Assembly: GCA_041917255.1 (NCBI GenBank)
Contig: JAYRYA010000019.1
Span: 1 to 64,000 of the forward strand
DNA length: 64,000 nt
Direction of reading: 5' to 3'
Origin: Zoogloea sp041917255
GTDB taxonomy: Bacteria > Pseudomonadota > Gammaproteobacteria > Burkholderiales > Rhodocyclaceae
Shown here one piece after another: positions 1-8,100 of this stretch; position 1 is the stretch's first letter, and each line of letters starts with the position of its first letter. The notes beneath the pieces were generated by a model, which saw only the letters and a program-made list of their open reading frames with translations, made no database searches and was not told the DNA's origin. A program made the position numbers and the translations under genes.

Positions 1-25
1 CGTGAAAGTAGGTCATCGTCAGACT
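1..25 (+). rRNA. rrf: 5S ribosomal RNA, 3' end only
   Basis: The first bases (GTGAAAGTAGGTCATCGTCA at 2-21) match the conserved 3' arm of proteobacterial 5S rRNA as I remember it, including the terminal-stem strand. The rest of the gene lies upstream of the window. A strong terminator-like hairpin follows directly, as expected at the end of an rRNA operon. The exact 3' end is uncertain by a few bases. Confidence 0.8.
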
Positions 26-33
26 CACCATTC

Positions 34-68
34 AACACCCCCTCAGGCAACACGCCTCAGGGGGTGTT
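34..68 (+). terminator. rrn operon terminator hairpin
   Basis: A long inverted repeat: 34-48 pairs with 54-68 across a five-base loop with one internal C-C mismatch, giving about 14 base pairs. It sits just after the 5S rRNA end. No long T-run follows, so it could also be a processing or anti-read-through structure. Confidence 0.7.
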
Positions 69-433
69 ACGCTTTGATAAATTCGGTCGTGAAATACTCA
101 ATTCGCCGATTACATCGTTAAGGTGGTCCGCCTGGGGCTGAAGGCGATTTTTGTGCTCTGCGTACTGCTCGGGATGCTCGGGCGGGTGGTCAGTAACGAG
201 GGGCATGGCCGCCGGGTAGGTGGCTGGCAGCCCTGAATTGAATATTTCAGGACCGACTATTGAAACTCGCAAATGACGGAGCAGCGGTGCTGGATAAGCG
301 GCCGATTTAAGCAAGTTGAATTTTTCGAGGCTGGCTATATAGTGTTTTGGCGGTCGCCGTAGCTTCGGACGGTTGAACGGTAAATGTCTCTTCGCTCCGT
401 ACGCACTTTGATGTTGGACTGGCTGGACAAGGA
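69..433. other. intergenic region without a recognisable gene
   Basis: This stretch between the rRNA operon end and epd looks less GC-rich than the rest of the window. Its open frames are short, on the minus strand, and have no recognisable protein features. I see no tRNA, clear promoter or repeat here. Confidence 0.5.
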
Positions 434-1477
434 ATGAGTTTGCGAATTGCGATCAATGGTTATGGGCGTATCGGTCGATGCTTTTTGAGGGCATTGATGG
501 TGTCGCCGCTGCGCGAGCACTTTTCGGTGGTGGCGATCAACGAGCCGTCTGACCTGGAGAGCATGGCTTATCTCACGCGATTCGATTCTACCCACGGGTG
601 TTTCCCGGGGGACGTTGAAGTGGTGGGTAACGGCCTGCGAATCAATGGCGTCGATATTCCAGTCTTCCACGCCAGCACTCCGGATGGCGTGGATTGGCGT
701 TCGCTGGGCGTGGATCTGCTAGTGGAGTCATCCGGACGCTACGCCCATCGACATGAGCTGGAGGCTTTTCTGGAGTCCGGCTGCAAGCACCTGCTGCTGT
801 CGCATCCGGGGCACAGCGTAGTGGATGTGGATAAGACGATCGTGTTCGGTCACAACGAGGGATTGATCGTTGGTGACGAGCGGATCGTCTCGGCGGCCTC
901 TTGTACCACCAACGCCATCGTGCCGGTGCTGGCGCTGCTGGATGAAGTCTACGGGATTGACCACGCGCTGATGACGACGCTGCATTCGGTGATGAACGAC
1001 CAGCCGCTCATCGATGGCTACCACCATGCAGACCTTCACCGCACGCGCTCAGCGATGCAGTCGATGATCCCCGTTTCAACGGGCCTTGCGCGTGGGGTGG
1101 TGCGGCTGTTGCCAGATCTGGCCGGACGTGTGGAGACAAAGGCGATCCGTGTGCCGGTCGTCAATGTGTCGGCGATTGATCTGGTGCTGACCTTGCAACG
1201 CCCGGCAAGCGTTAGCGATGTGAACGCGCTGCTTCGATCCGCTGCGGCGGGGCAGGAGTCGGGCCGGATGGCTTATACCGCCGAACCCCATGCATCGATC
1301 GACTTCAACCACAGCCCGCATTCGGCAATTGTCGATGGGGGCCAGACCCGGATGAGTGGGGCGCACTTGCTCAACCTGCTGGTGTGGTTCGACAACGAAT
1401 GGGGTTTTGCCAACCGAATGCTCGACGTGGCGGCGTGTTGGGCGGACAGAATGCCTGGACTGCAGTTTGGCGGATAG
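434..1477 (+). CDS. epd: erythrose-4-phosphate dehydrogenase (GAPDH family)
   Basis: NAD-dependent dehydrogenase of the glyceraldehyde-3-phosphate dehydrogenase superfamily, 347 residues. The N-terminal Rossmann motif NGYGRIGR is at 8-15. The catalytic SCTTN has Cys157, with the partner His184. The segment after His184 (SVMNDQ.LIDGYHH) resembles E4P dehydrogenase, which serves pyridoxal-phosphate synthesis, rather than the GAPDH sequence SYTNDQ. AAGGA precedes the ATG. It is not part of the nif region and its third-codon positions look less GC-biased than the nif genes. A glycolytic GAPDH role cannot be fully excluded. Confidence 0.82.
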   Translation: MSLRIAINGYGRIGRCFLRALMVSPLREHFSVVAINEPSDLESMAYLTRFDSTHGCFPGDVEVVGNGLRINGVDIPVFHASTPDGVDWRSLGVDLLVESSGRYAHRHELEAFLESGCKHLLLSHPGHSVVDVDKTIVFGHNEGLIVGDERIVSAASCTTNAIVPVLALLDEVYGIDHALMTTLHSVMNDQPLIDGYHHADLHRTRSAMQSMIPVSTGLARGVVRLLPDLAGRVETKAIRVPVVNVSAIDLVLTLQRPASVSDVNALLRSAAAGQESGRMAYTAEPHASIDFNHSPHSAIVDGGQTRMSGAHLLNLLVWFDNEWGFANRMLDVAACWADRMPGLQFGG

Positions 1478-1514
1478 GCTTATGCCTTTGGTTTTGGCGG
1501 ACTGAGCGCCGCGC

Positions 1515-2483
1515 TTACAAGGCGTAGGGCCGGTGCAACCAGTTGCGGACGACGTCCACATCCCGCTGGGGCAGGTAGGCGAATCCGGCCATCGTGTCTT
1601 CGATCACCACTTGGGCAACCCAGTGAGGAACCGCCTTGGTGCCGAGCATGTGGAAGTACCACGCCATCGGGTAGCCGATCTCCCGGTCGAAGTACGTCAG
1701 CGCCTCGTTGAGCGCGAGGCCACTCGTTCCAGGGGGCGCTTCGAATTCGGGCGGCGTGCCTGCCAGGGTGGCGATGGGTTGGGCGCGGAAGACCGGCTGG
1801 TGGTAGCGGTCGAGGTGCTCACGTGTGGCGACCACCCACTGGTTCGAGAAGGTGCTGCTGATGCCGGCGCTGCTCGCGCTCCAATCGTCGATCATCCGGT
1901 GGATGGCGTCGGGTTCGGGGCGCTGGGCACGCATGCGCTGAAGAAAGCTGCCGATGTGCTGGATTCGCCGGAACGCGTAGTGGGGCAGGCTCACCGGCAG
2001 GGCCTGCTCGTTTCCGGTGCGCGGATCGATGAGATCCTCAACGGAGGTCGGGTCATTGGCAAAAAGCCGGTGGGCGCGGATTTCCTGGAGATCCTCGATC
2101 TCGAGTTGCAGGAAGTCGGCGTGACCCGCACCCGAATGGGACACAAGATAGTGCGTTTGCCCGACGAGGCGTGTGGCGTACAGCGTCTGGCCGGCGAAAT
2201 CTTCAATCAGATGCGCGATGTCGCCGTCACGTTCGTCCAGCTGGGTTTCGACCCATCTCTCCAGGTTATCGCTGATTCGCTCTCCATTGGCTGTGATGAT
2301 GCCTCCCAGGCGATACCAGCCACCGCGGCTCATGGCGTGGCGGAACTTCCAGTCGGGCAGCGCCTGCTCCAGGGCCTTGATGAGGGCGCCCGGGCCGCTG
2401 CTGACCGGAACCTTGGCGGACGCTTCGACGATGGCGGGGGCGAGGGATTTGCAGTACTCCGACCAAGCGTGATTCTCTTTCAT
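1515..2483 (-). CDS. conserved protein of unknown function, end of nifHDK operon
   Basis: 322 residues, soluble, with no signal peptide or membrane segment and no motif I can assign. The start was placed at 2483 (MKENHAW...) because AAGGA lies about 7-10 bases upstream. A longer open frame to 2750 runs through the preceding gene in another frame and lacks coding character. It begins 16 bases after the LRV gene, so it is probably the last cistron of the transcript starting at nifH. By position it may serve nitrogenase maturation or protection; this is inference only. Confidence 0.75.
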   Translation of the reverse strand: MKENHAWSEYCKSLAPAIVEASAKVPVSSGPGALIKALEQALPDWKFRHAMSRGGWYRLGGIITANGERISDNLERWVETQLDERDGDIAHLIEDFAGQTLYATRLVGQTHYLVSHSGAGHADFLQLEIEDLQEIRAHRLFANDPTSVEDLIDPRTGNEQALPVSLPHYAFRRIQHIGSFLQRMRAQRPEPDAIHRMIDDWSASSAGISSTFSNQWVVATREHLDRYHQPVFRAQPIATLAGTPPEFEAPPGTSGLALNEALTYFDREIGYPMAWYFHMLGTKAVPHWVAQVVIEDTMAGFAYLPQRDVDVVRNWLHRPYAL

Positions 2484-2499
2484 GGTTGTGTCCTTGGGA

Positions 2500-3255
2500 T
2501 CAGGCTGCATTGGCCTCAGCCAGTCGGGCTTTGGCTGCGTCACGGATTTCCGGTTCCGGGTCGGAGAGGAGGGGCTCGAGAAATTCCAGCGGGGCGTTGC
2601 TGACTGCGGCGAGGCGAACCCACCACTCCGGGTCTTGCAGCAAGGCCGCGGCGAGACCGGGCAGCGCACGTTCGGCCACCACGGCGCGGACTTCCGGCTC
2701 GGGGTCGTTGGCGAGCATGTGCAGGGCGAAGGGGGGCAGGCGAGTGGCAACCACCTTGCGCACTTCCCGTTCGGGATCCTTGGCGAGCCGGGCGAGCTGA
2801 CCGTGGGGCAGGCGTCGAGCGACGGTGGCGCGGATCATGTAGTCGGGATCGCCGATCAGGGTGGCGAGCTGGGCCTCGGGAAGGCGTGACGCCACCGACA
2901 GGCGCACCTCCCGGTCTGGATCGCGGCTCATGGCGGTGAGCTGGTCGAGGGGGAGGCGAGAGGCGACCACCCGGCGGACAACTTCGTCGCCATCGCGCTT
3001 GAGTGATGTGATCAGCTCTTCAGGCGCGTAGCGGGCTGCGATGGCGCGGCGTTCCCAGAAGATGTCGGCCAGGTAGAGGCGGGCCTCGTCGGGGTTTGAG
3101 CGCAGGAAGCGGTCGATCTGCCGGCCGCTGTGGGCGCGGATGCAGGCGTCACCGGGCGTGCAGCGGTGGCTGTTCAGGTAGTCGGGAAAATACCCGCAGC
3201 CCGAGCACAGGCCCAGCTTGCCGTAGCCGGCGTCGGCCCTGGTCTTGTCACTCAT
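2500..3255 (-). CDS. 4Fe-4S leucine-rich-repeat-variant (LRV) protein
   Basis: 251 residues. The N-terminus carries a cysteine cluster (Cys17, Cys20, Cys32, Cys38) typical of the 4Fe-4S knot that caps LRV proteins. From about residue 70 on come eight or so 24-residue helical repeats with the pattern DPD.EVR..VA.RLP...L. The Azotobacter vinelandii LRV protein, also nif-linked, has the same architecture; its biochemical role is unknown. The start overlaps the stop of the preceding small gene, indicating translational coupling. Confidence 0.88.
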   Translation of the reverse strand: MSDKTRADAGYGKLGLCSGCGYFPDYLNSHRCTPGDACIRAHSGRQIDRFLRSNPDEARLYLADIFWERRAIAARYAPEELITSLKRDGDEVVRRVVASRLPLDQLTAMSRDPDREVRLSVASRLPEAQLATLIGDPDYMIRATVARRLPHGQLARLAKDPEREVRKVVATRLPPFALHMLANDPEPEVRAVVAERALPGLAAALLQDPEWWVRLAAVSNAPLEFLEPLLSDPEPEIRDAAKARLAEANAA

Positions 3256-3508
3256 CGGCCACCTGTTCGGCGATCACGATGCCGGTGGCGCTGTCCAGGT
3301 CGCTGGTGAATTCGAGGCAGTGACCCGAGGCGCCGCTCACCAGATACAGGTCGTAGCCGGTCACGCTGAGGGCGACCTTGTAGCGGGGCGAGATGTCGTC
3401 GGCGCTGCATTCAGTGAAATGCACGCCGGGGAAAGCCTTGCGCAAGGTGTCGGCGGTGCCGGAAGAGGTCACGGCGGCGCCGATGGCGGCGAGTTGGTCG
3501 GCGGTCAT
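3248..3508 (-). CDS. small nif-cluster protein (DUF6129-like)
   Basis: 86 residues. Its ATG overlaps the TAA of nafY (TAATG at 3506-3510) and its stop overlaps the LRV start, so three genes are coupled head to tail. The sequence (AFPGVHFTEC..DDIS...YDLYLV..) resembles a short family that I recall beside nif genes and that is annotated DUF6129, but I cannot verify this. A longer frame to 3988 exists upstream but lies on top of nafY. Function unknown. Confidence 0.75.
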   Translation of the reverse strand: MTADQLAAIGAAVTSSGTADTLRKAFPGVHFTECSADDISPRYKVALSVTGYDLYLVSGASGHCLEFTSDLDSATGIVIAEQVADE

Positions 3509-4239
3509 TACAGCGCCTCCCCGGTCTCGATGTCCTCCTCGAAGCGGGCGAGGGAGGCGGCGCGTACGCCCATGATCTGGGCCAGCCACGGCGGCGGGCT
3601 GGCGAGACGACCCTGGAGTTCGACCAGCGCCTCGCGGGCCGGGCCGCCCGTGGGTTTCTTGACCGGATGCACGCCGGCGCGCACCACCTTGGCCGCCGCC
3701 GGGCCGCCGATGGACTGCACATACACCAGCTGGCAGTCGTTGATGAGGGCTGAGCGGGAGGCGTTCTTGTCTTCCGCGCCGTCGGCTTCGGCTGTGCTGC
3801 GCACGTCGATGAGGCGGATCGCCTCCTGTCCGACCTGGTAGATCAGGAAGCGGTCGCAGGAGCCGAAGTGGCCGTCGAGGTTTTCGCCCCGGTTGGCGGC
3901 GACGGCCACGCGGATCGAGCCGGGCATGTCGCCATCGGTGTAGGCCTCGACCACCGGGAAGTCGGCGTGCTCGACCCCCTGACCCCAAAGCAAGCGGATC
4001 GCGTCCTTGAGCGTCTCGTTATCGACGCCCACGTGGCAGCCCTGTTCGGCAAAGTCGCCGGCCAGGATGGCGCGCAGATCCTCGACGGTGAGCTTGGAGA
4101 GCTTGGCCTCGGTGAGTGGGGGCTCGAGCTTTTCCAGCAGGGCGCCGACGAGGGCCTTGACGTCGAGGCCGTCAAGGGCGCGGGCAGCCAGCGCGATGCG
4201 CAGGGCGGCTTCCCGGGATGCAATAGGCGAGGCGGACAT
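3508..4239 (-). CDS. nafY: NafY/NifY family FeMo-cofactor-binding protein
   Basis: 243 residues, the size of the Azotobacter NafY (gamma) protein, a chaperone that binds apo-dinitrogenase and FeMo-co. An N-terminal helical domain (about 1-105) precedes a C-terminal dinitrogenase iron-molybdenum cofactor-binding domain (about 108-225) starting IRVAVAANRGENLDGHFGSCDRF. It is the sixth gene in the nifH transcript, after the ferredoxin. NifY and NafY are hard to tell apart by eye, so the symbol is tentative. Confidence 0.82.
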   Translation of the reverse strand: MSASPIASREAALRIALAARALDGLDVKALVGALLEKLEPPLTEAKLSKLTVEDLRAILAGDFAEQGCHVGVDNETLKDAIRLLWGQGVEHADFPVVEAYTDGDMPGSIRVAVAANRGENLDGHFGSCDRFLIYQVGQEAIRLIDVRSTAEADGAEDKNASRSALINDCQLVYVQSIGGPAAAKVVRAGVHPVKKPTGGPAREALVELQGRLASPPPWLAQIMGVRAASLARFEEDIETGEAL

Positions 4240-4340
4240 GATGGGCTCCAGGATCCAGGACGGGTCTTCAGTGGAGCGCCGGACATCCCGCGGGGAAGAC
4301 CGGCGCTCGGCTCAAGGCTCGTGCTTGCGGGGCGCGAACC

Positions 4341-4532
4341 TCAGGCCGGGCTGATGCAGCCGGACGGGCAGACGTCCACGCACAGGGGCGAGTCGTTGTG
4401 ACCGTCGCATTCGGTGCAGGTGGCGGCGTCGATCTTGTAGAAGACCTTGCCGGAACTGATCGATTTGGTGGGGCACACCGGCTTGCAGTCGCCGCAGGCG
4501 GTGCACATGTCGGGATCGATCTTCATTGCCAT
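4341..4532 (-). CDS. fdxN: 2[4Fe-4S] ferredoxin, nif-associated
   Basis: 63 residues with two cluster motifs: CTACGDCKPVCP and CTECDGHNDSPLCVDVC, the second with the eight-residue insertion between Cys2 and Cys3 typical of FdxN-type ferredoxins. Likely a low-potential electron carrier to nitrogenase or to cofactor assembly. Start at 4532 because GGAG lies seven bases upstream; a second Met at residue 3 is possible. It sits between nifT and nafY. A related 92-aa ferredoxin follows nifB. Confidence 0.88.
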   Translation of the reverse strand: MAMKIDPDMCTACGDCKPVCPTKSISSGKVFYKIDAATCTECDGHNDSPLCVDVCPSGCISPA

Positions 4533-4544
4533 GATGATTCTCCT

Positions 4545-4772
4545 TCAGTCTTCAGCCGCGCCAAGGCGCTTGGCGCGCAGGGAAATGGGCAGACGGGGGG
4601 GCTTCGCGATCGGGTCGATGTAGTAGGAGCCGCCGTTGTCCAGTTTCAGTTCGCCGCCCCATTTTTCCGGGGTGTCAAATTCGATGGACTCGATGGAGGC
4701 TTCCAGGTCGCGCTTCGGAAGGTAGAAGGTCAGGCCGCCGCTTTCGGCTTGCCGGATCATGATGTTGGCCAT
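4545..4772 (-). CDS. nifT: nitrogen fixation protein NifT
   Basis: 75 residues, matching the usual length of NifT/FixU. It shows the characteristic YLPKRDLE.....E....WGG.L.L.NG..Y.I pattern and a basic C-terminus. The start MANIMIR at 4772 was chosen over longer frames that run into nifK. Immediately downstream of nifK, as in most nifHDK operons, behind a strong hairpin (4789-4818). Its role is unknown and it is dispensable in studied hosts. Confidence 0.9.
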   Translation of the reverse strand: MANIMIRQAESGGLTFYLPKRDLEASIESIEFDTPEKWGGELKLDNGGSYYIDPIAKPPRLPISLRAKRLGAAED

Positions 4773-4788
4773 GTCAGTCTCCTGCGGA

Positions 4789-4818
4789 CCGGCGGGGGCC
4801 GGGCGTCGCCCCCGCCGG
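4789..4818 (-). other. stem-loop between nifK and nifT
   Basis: A perfect 11-base-pair inverted repeat (4789-4799 with 4808-4818) with an eight-base loop lies between the nifK stop and the nifT ribosome-binding site. It has no T-run on the minus strand, so it looks like an mRNA-stabilising or attenuating hairpin that lets nifHDK be more abundant than the distal genes. Confidence 0.7.
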
Positions 4819-4827
4819 TAGTCCGGA

Positions 4828-6396
4828 TCAGCGCACCAGGTCGAAGTTGTAGTCGGTGGTGCCCATGCCGATGGTTTCCTTGTCGAGCTGCTCAAGGACC
4901 GCGTTCGTCAGTTGGGTGACCACAGACATCATCCCTTCGTAGCCGAGGGTGGTGGCGCGGTGCATGTGGTGACGGTCGAAGATCGGGAAGCCGATGCGGA
5001 TCAGCGGAACTTCGAACTCTTCACCCTTGTAGCGGGTGTCGCGCTGGATGTACTTGCCGTAGGAGTTGCCGATCAGGAAATCCGGCTTGTCGGTGAAGCA
5101 CAGGCTGCGCATGTGCCACAGATCGTTGCCGACATACACCTTGCCATTCACGCCGAAGGGGCTGGCGGCGAGGAGCTTCTCGACCTGCTTGCCCCAGCGC
5201 TTGTTGGCGTTGTGGGACAGGATGTGGGTCGGTTCGGCGCCCACTTCCAGCAGGATCTTGACCATGCCCATCACGAAGTCCGGGTCGCCGTAGAGGGCGA
5301 ACTTCTTGCCGTGCAGCCAGGCGTGGCTGTCCGAGACGAGGTCCATGCAGCGGCCGCGCTCGAGTTCCAGGGAGGCGGGGATCGGCTTGCCGGTGACTTC
5401 CGAGACCTTCATCAGGAACTCGTCGGTCCATTCCACGCCCATCGGGATGTTGAGTTTCGGGATGTCGTGCTTCCAGGTGTTCTCGACGAACTTCTTGGTC
5501 TTCTCGAGCTGGGCCGGCTGCAGCAGCAGGGTGGTGATGCCGTTCGGCGCATCACGAACTTCGTCCATCGTCGTGCCGCCGGAGTACATGCGGAATTCGC
5601 CGTCGGCCGGGGTATCGAAGACTTCGCTCGGGTCGGAGAGCATCGTGTAGCTGACGCCCATCTCGGTGAGCATGCGCTTAACGACACGGTAGTTGCCCAG
5701 GTAGGTTTCGAAGCCCGGCACGATGTTGACCTTGCCGTTGCTGCCGACGACCTTGCCTTCCATGTTGTTGAGCGTGAAGTAGCGGAGGATGCCTTCTTCC
5801 ATGTTGTCCCAGCCGGTGGTGTGGGAGCCGACGAAGGACGGGGTGTGGGCGAAGGGAACCGGGTAGTCCTGGGGAATGTGACCGGCCTTCTTCGAGTTGT
5901 TGATGAAGGCGTTCAGGTCGTCACCGATGACTTCGGCCATGCAGGTGGTGGAGACGGCGATCATGTCCGGCTTGTAGATGGCCTTGGCGTTTTCCAGGCC
6001 GTCGAACATGTTCTTCTGGCCGCCGAACACGGCTGCGTCTTCGGTCATCGAATCCGACACGCAGGAGCACGGCTCCTTGAAGTGACGGTTGAAGTAGGTG
6101 CGGAAGTAGGCGACGCAGCCTTGCGAGCCATGCACGTAGGGCAGGGTCTTGTGGAAGCCGGAGGCGCACAGCACGGCGCCCAGGGGCTGGCAGGCCTTGG
6201 CCGGATCGACGGTCAGGGCTTCGCGCTTGAAGTTGAGATCCTGGTACTCCTGGGTGGTCGTCCACATGAAGGTTTCGAACACCTTGTCGGGGGCGTGACC
6301 TTCCTCGAACTGCTGGCGCTTTTCGGCGAGGTTCTTCTTGTAGTCATCGTCCCGGAAGAGGGGGTAGCAGGGCTTGATGTTGTCTGCGGTTTGCAT
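4828..6396 (-). CDS. nifK: nitrogenase molybdenum-iron protein beta chain
   Basis: 522 residues, the normal length. Beta subunit of dinitrogenase, sharing the P-cluster with NifD. P-cluster ligands are Cys69, Cys94 and Cys152, and the hallmark stretches PYVHGSQGCVAYFR and SCVSDSMTEDAAVFGG are intact. ATG at 6396 is preferred over the ATG at 6402 because GGAG then sits seven bases upstream; the frame open to 6504 is not coding. It follows nifD after about 140 bases and precedes nifT. Confidence 0.97.
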   Translation of the reverse strand: MQTADNIKPCYPLFRDDDYKKNLAEKRQQFEEGHAPDKVFETFMWTTTQEYQDLNFKREALTVDPAKACQPLGAVLCASGFHKTLPYVHGSQGCVAYFRTYFNRHFKEPCSCVSDSMTEDAAVFGGQKNMFDGLENAKAIYKPDMIAVSTTCMAEVIGDDLNAFINNSKKAGHIPQDYPVPFAHTPSFVGSHTTGWDNMEEGILRYFTLNNMEGKVVGSNGKVNIVPGFETYLGNYRVVKRMLTEMGVSYTMLSDPSEVFDTPADGEFRMYSGGTTMDEVRDAPNGITTLLLQPAQLEKTKKFVENTWKHDIPKLNIPMGVEWTDEFLMKVSEVTGKPIPASLELERGRCMDLVSDSHAWLHGKKFALYGDPDFVMGMVKILLEVGAEPTHILSHNANKRWGKQVEKLLAASPFGVNGKVYVGNDLWHMRSLCFTDKPDFLIGNSYGKYIQRDTRYKGEEFEVPLIRIGFPIFDRHHMHRATTLGYEGMMSVVTQLTNAVLEQLDKETIGMGTTDYNFDLVR

Positions 6397-6540
6397 TTGC
6401 ATTCTCCTTGCCTGGCCCGCACATCCGCGGGTCCCGGCACAAGCTTGAGAGGGGGTGGGGCCGGCTGGCCGGGGTCGGATGAAGGACTCTGCGTCCGCAA
6501 TCACCCGCCGCCGGTCGGCCTTTCCCGGGTTCCTGGAAAC

Positions 6541-8013
6541 TCAGGCAGCCTTTTTCTCGGCTTCGGCCTCGACCTTCTTCCACGGGGGCGTCAGGTTCTT
6601 GAAGGTCGGGTTGGACAGGGCGATGTCCATGTCGCGAGCGAAGATCGCGAAGCCGTCGTAGCCGTGGTAGGGGCCGGAGTAGTCCCAGGAGTGCATCTGG
6701 CGCAGCGGGATGCCCATCTTCTGGAAGATGTACTTTTCCTTGATGCCGGAGCCGACCATGTCGGGCTTCAGGCGCTTGACGAACTCTTCCAGTTCGAAGC
6801 CGGTCACGTCGTCGTAGAGCAGGGTGGCGTCGCCCATCTCCTTGATCGTGCGGTCGTAGTCGTCGTTGTGGGCGAACTCGTAGCCGGTACCGATGACTTC
6901 CATGCCGAGGTCTTCGTAGGCGCCGATCACGTGGCGCGGACGCAGGCCGCCGACGTAGAGCATCACCTTCTTGCCCTGCAGGCGCGGTTTGTACTTGGCG
7001 ATGATCTCGTCCATCATCGGCTGGTAGCGGGCGATGACGGCTTCGGTCTTTTCCTTGATGGAATCGTCGAAGAAGGCCGCGATCTTGCGCAGGGATTCGA
7101 TGATCTTGGTCGGGCCGAAGAAGTTGTATTCCAGGTAGGGAATGCCGTACTTCTCTTCCATGTGCCGGCTGATGTAGTTCATCGAGCGGTAGCAGTGGAG
7201 CAGGTTCAGCTTGACCTTCGGGGTGTTCATCATCTCGGCCAGGGTGCCGTCACCGGACCACTGAGCCACGACGCGCAGACCCATCTCTTCCAGCAGGATA
7301 CGGGTCGCCCAGGCATCGCCGCCGATGTTGTAGTCGCCGATGATCGCCACGTCATAGGGCGTGCCTTCGTAGGCGGCGCCATCGCGCTTGTCGAGCACCC
7401 AGTCACGGATCGCGTCGTTGGCGATGTGGTGGCCGAGCGATTGGGACACGCCGCGGAAGCCTTCGCAACGCACCGGAACGACGGGCTTCTCGAGGACGGC
7501 AGCCGCTTTCTTGGAGACCGACTCGATGTCGTCGCCGATCAGGCCGATCGGGCATTCGGACTGAACCGAGATGCCGCGGTGCAGCGGGAAGAGTTGCTCG
7601 ATTTCCTCGATCAGCTTGGCGAGCTTCTTGTCGCCGCCGAAGACGATGTCCTTCTCCTGGAAGTCGGAGGTGAAGTTCATCGTGCCGAAGGAATCAACGC
7701 CCGTGGTGCCGACGTAGTAGTTGCGGCGACCGGCGCGGGAGTACTGGCCGCAGCCGACGGGGCCGTGGGAGATATGGATCATGTCCTTGATCGGACCCCA
7801 CACCACACCCTTGGAACCGGCGTAGGCACAGCCGCGGATGGTCATCACGCCGGGCAGCGACTTGCGGTTCGAGGTGATGCACTTCTTGGACTGCTCGATG
7901 GTCTGGTCGTTGACCGCCAGGTGCTTCTTGCGGTCCTTCTGGGCTTTTTCCGGATAAACCTCAAGCACCTCGGCGATGAGGGCATCGGTTTCTTCGCGAG
8001 ACAGAGTCGTCAT
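6541..8013 (-). CDS. nifD: nitrogenase molybdenum-iron protein alpha chain
   Basis: 490 residues. Alpha subunit of MoFe protein, carrying the FeMo-cofactor. P-cluster ligands Cys62, Cys88 and Cys154 are present, as are the FeMo-co ligands Cys274 and His441 and the active-site Gln191 and His195, at or within one position of Azotobacter numbering. This marks it as the Mo enzyme; no delta subunit gene is present, so not VnfD/AnfD. The start at 8013 has AGGAGG five bases upstream. Confidence 0.98.
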   Translation of the reverse strand: MTTLSREETDALIAEVLEVYPEKAQKDRKKHLAVNDQTIEQSKKCITSNRKSLPGVMTIRGCAYAGSKGVVWGPIKDMIHISHGPVGCGQYSRAGRRNYYVGTTGVDSFGTMNFTSDFQEKDIVFGGDKKLAKLIEEIEQLFPLHRGISVQSECPIGLIGDDIESVSKKAAAVLEKPVVPVRCEGFRGVSQSLGHHIANDAIRDWVLDKRDGAAYEGTPYDVAIIGDYNIGGDAWATRILLEEMGLRVVAQWSGDGTLAEMMNTPKVKLNLLHCYRSMNYISRHMEEKYGIPYLEYNFFGPTKIIESLRKIAAFFDDSIKEKTEAVIARYQPMMDEIIAKYKPRLQGKKVMLYVGGLRPRHVIGAYEDLGMEVIGTGYEFAHNDDYDRTIKEMGDATLLYDDVTGFELEEFVKRLKPDMVGSGIKEKYIFQKMGIPLRQMHSWDYSGPYHGYDGFAIFARDMDIALSNPTFKNLTPPWKKVEAEAEKKAA

Positions 8014-8065
8014 TTTTTCCTCCTGACGCCGCCACCAATCTGTAGCCGACGTACTGGTTGAAGTG

Positions 8066-8087
8066 GGCGGGCGCCGCAGCACCCGCC
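8066..8087 (-). other. stem-loop between nifH and nifD
   Basis: A six-base-pair GC stem (8066-8071 with 8082-8087, loop of ten) lies 14 bases past the nifH stop. Hairpins in the nifH-nifD gap are known in other diazotrophs to shield a nifH message made in excess. No T-run, so not a full terminator. Confidence 0.5.
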
Positions 8088-8100
8088 GGTCTTGCGATGC

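Noticed and set aside
57..314. 85-codon minus-strand frame before epd
   Set aside because: Overlaps the rrn terminator hairpin, has no ribosome-binding site and no recognisable sequence.
6541..8013. Alternative (V or Fe-only) nitrogenase
   Set aside because: NifD matches the Mo-type ligand pattern, there is no vnfG/anfG gene, and nifQ, nifENX and modD point to molybdenum.
4912..8061. A 1049-codon open frame on the plus strand
   Set aside because: It runs antisense to nifD and nifK. Its composition (Val, Gly, Asp, His rich) is the usual shadow of GC-rich genes, and the minus-strand proteins carry all nitrogenase ligands.
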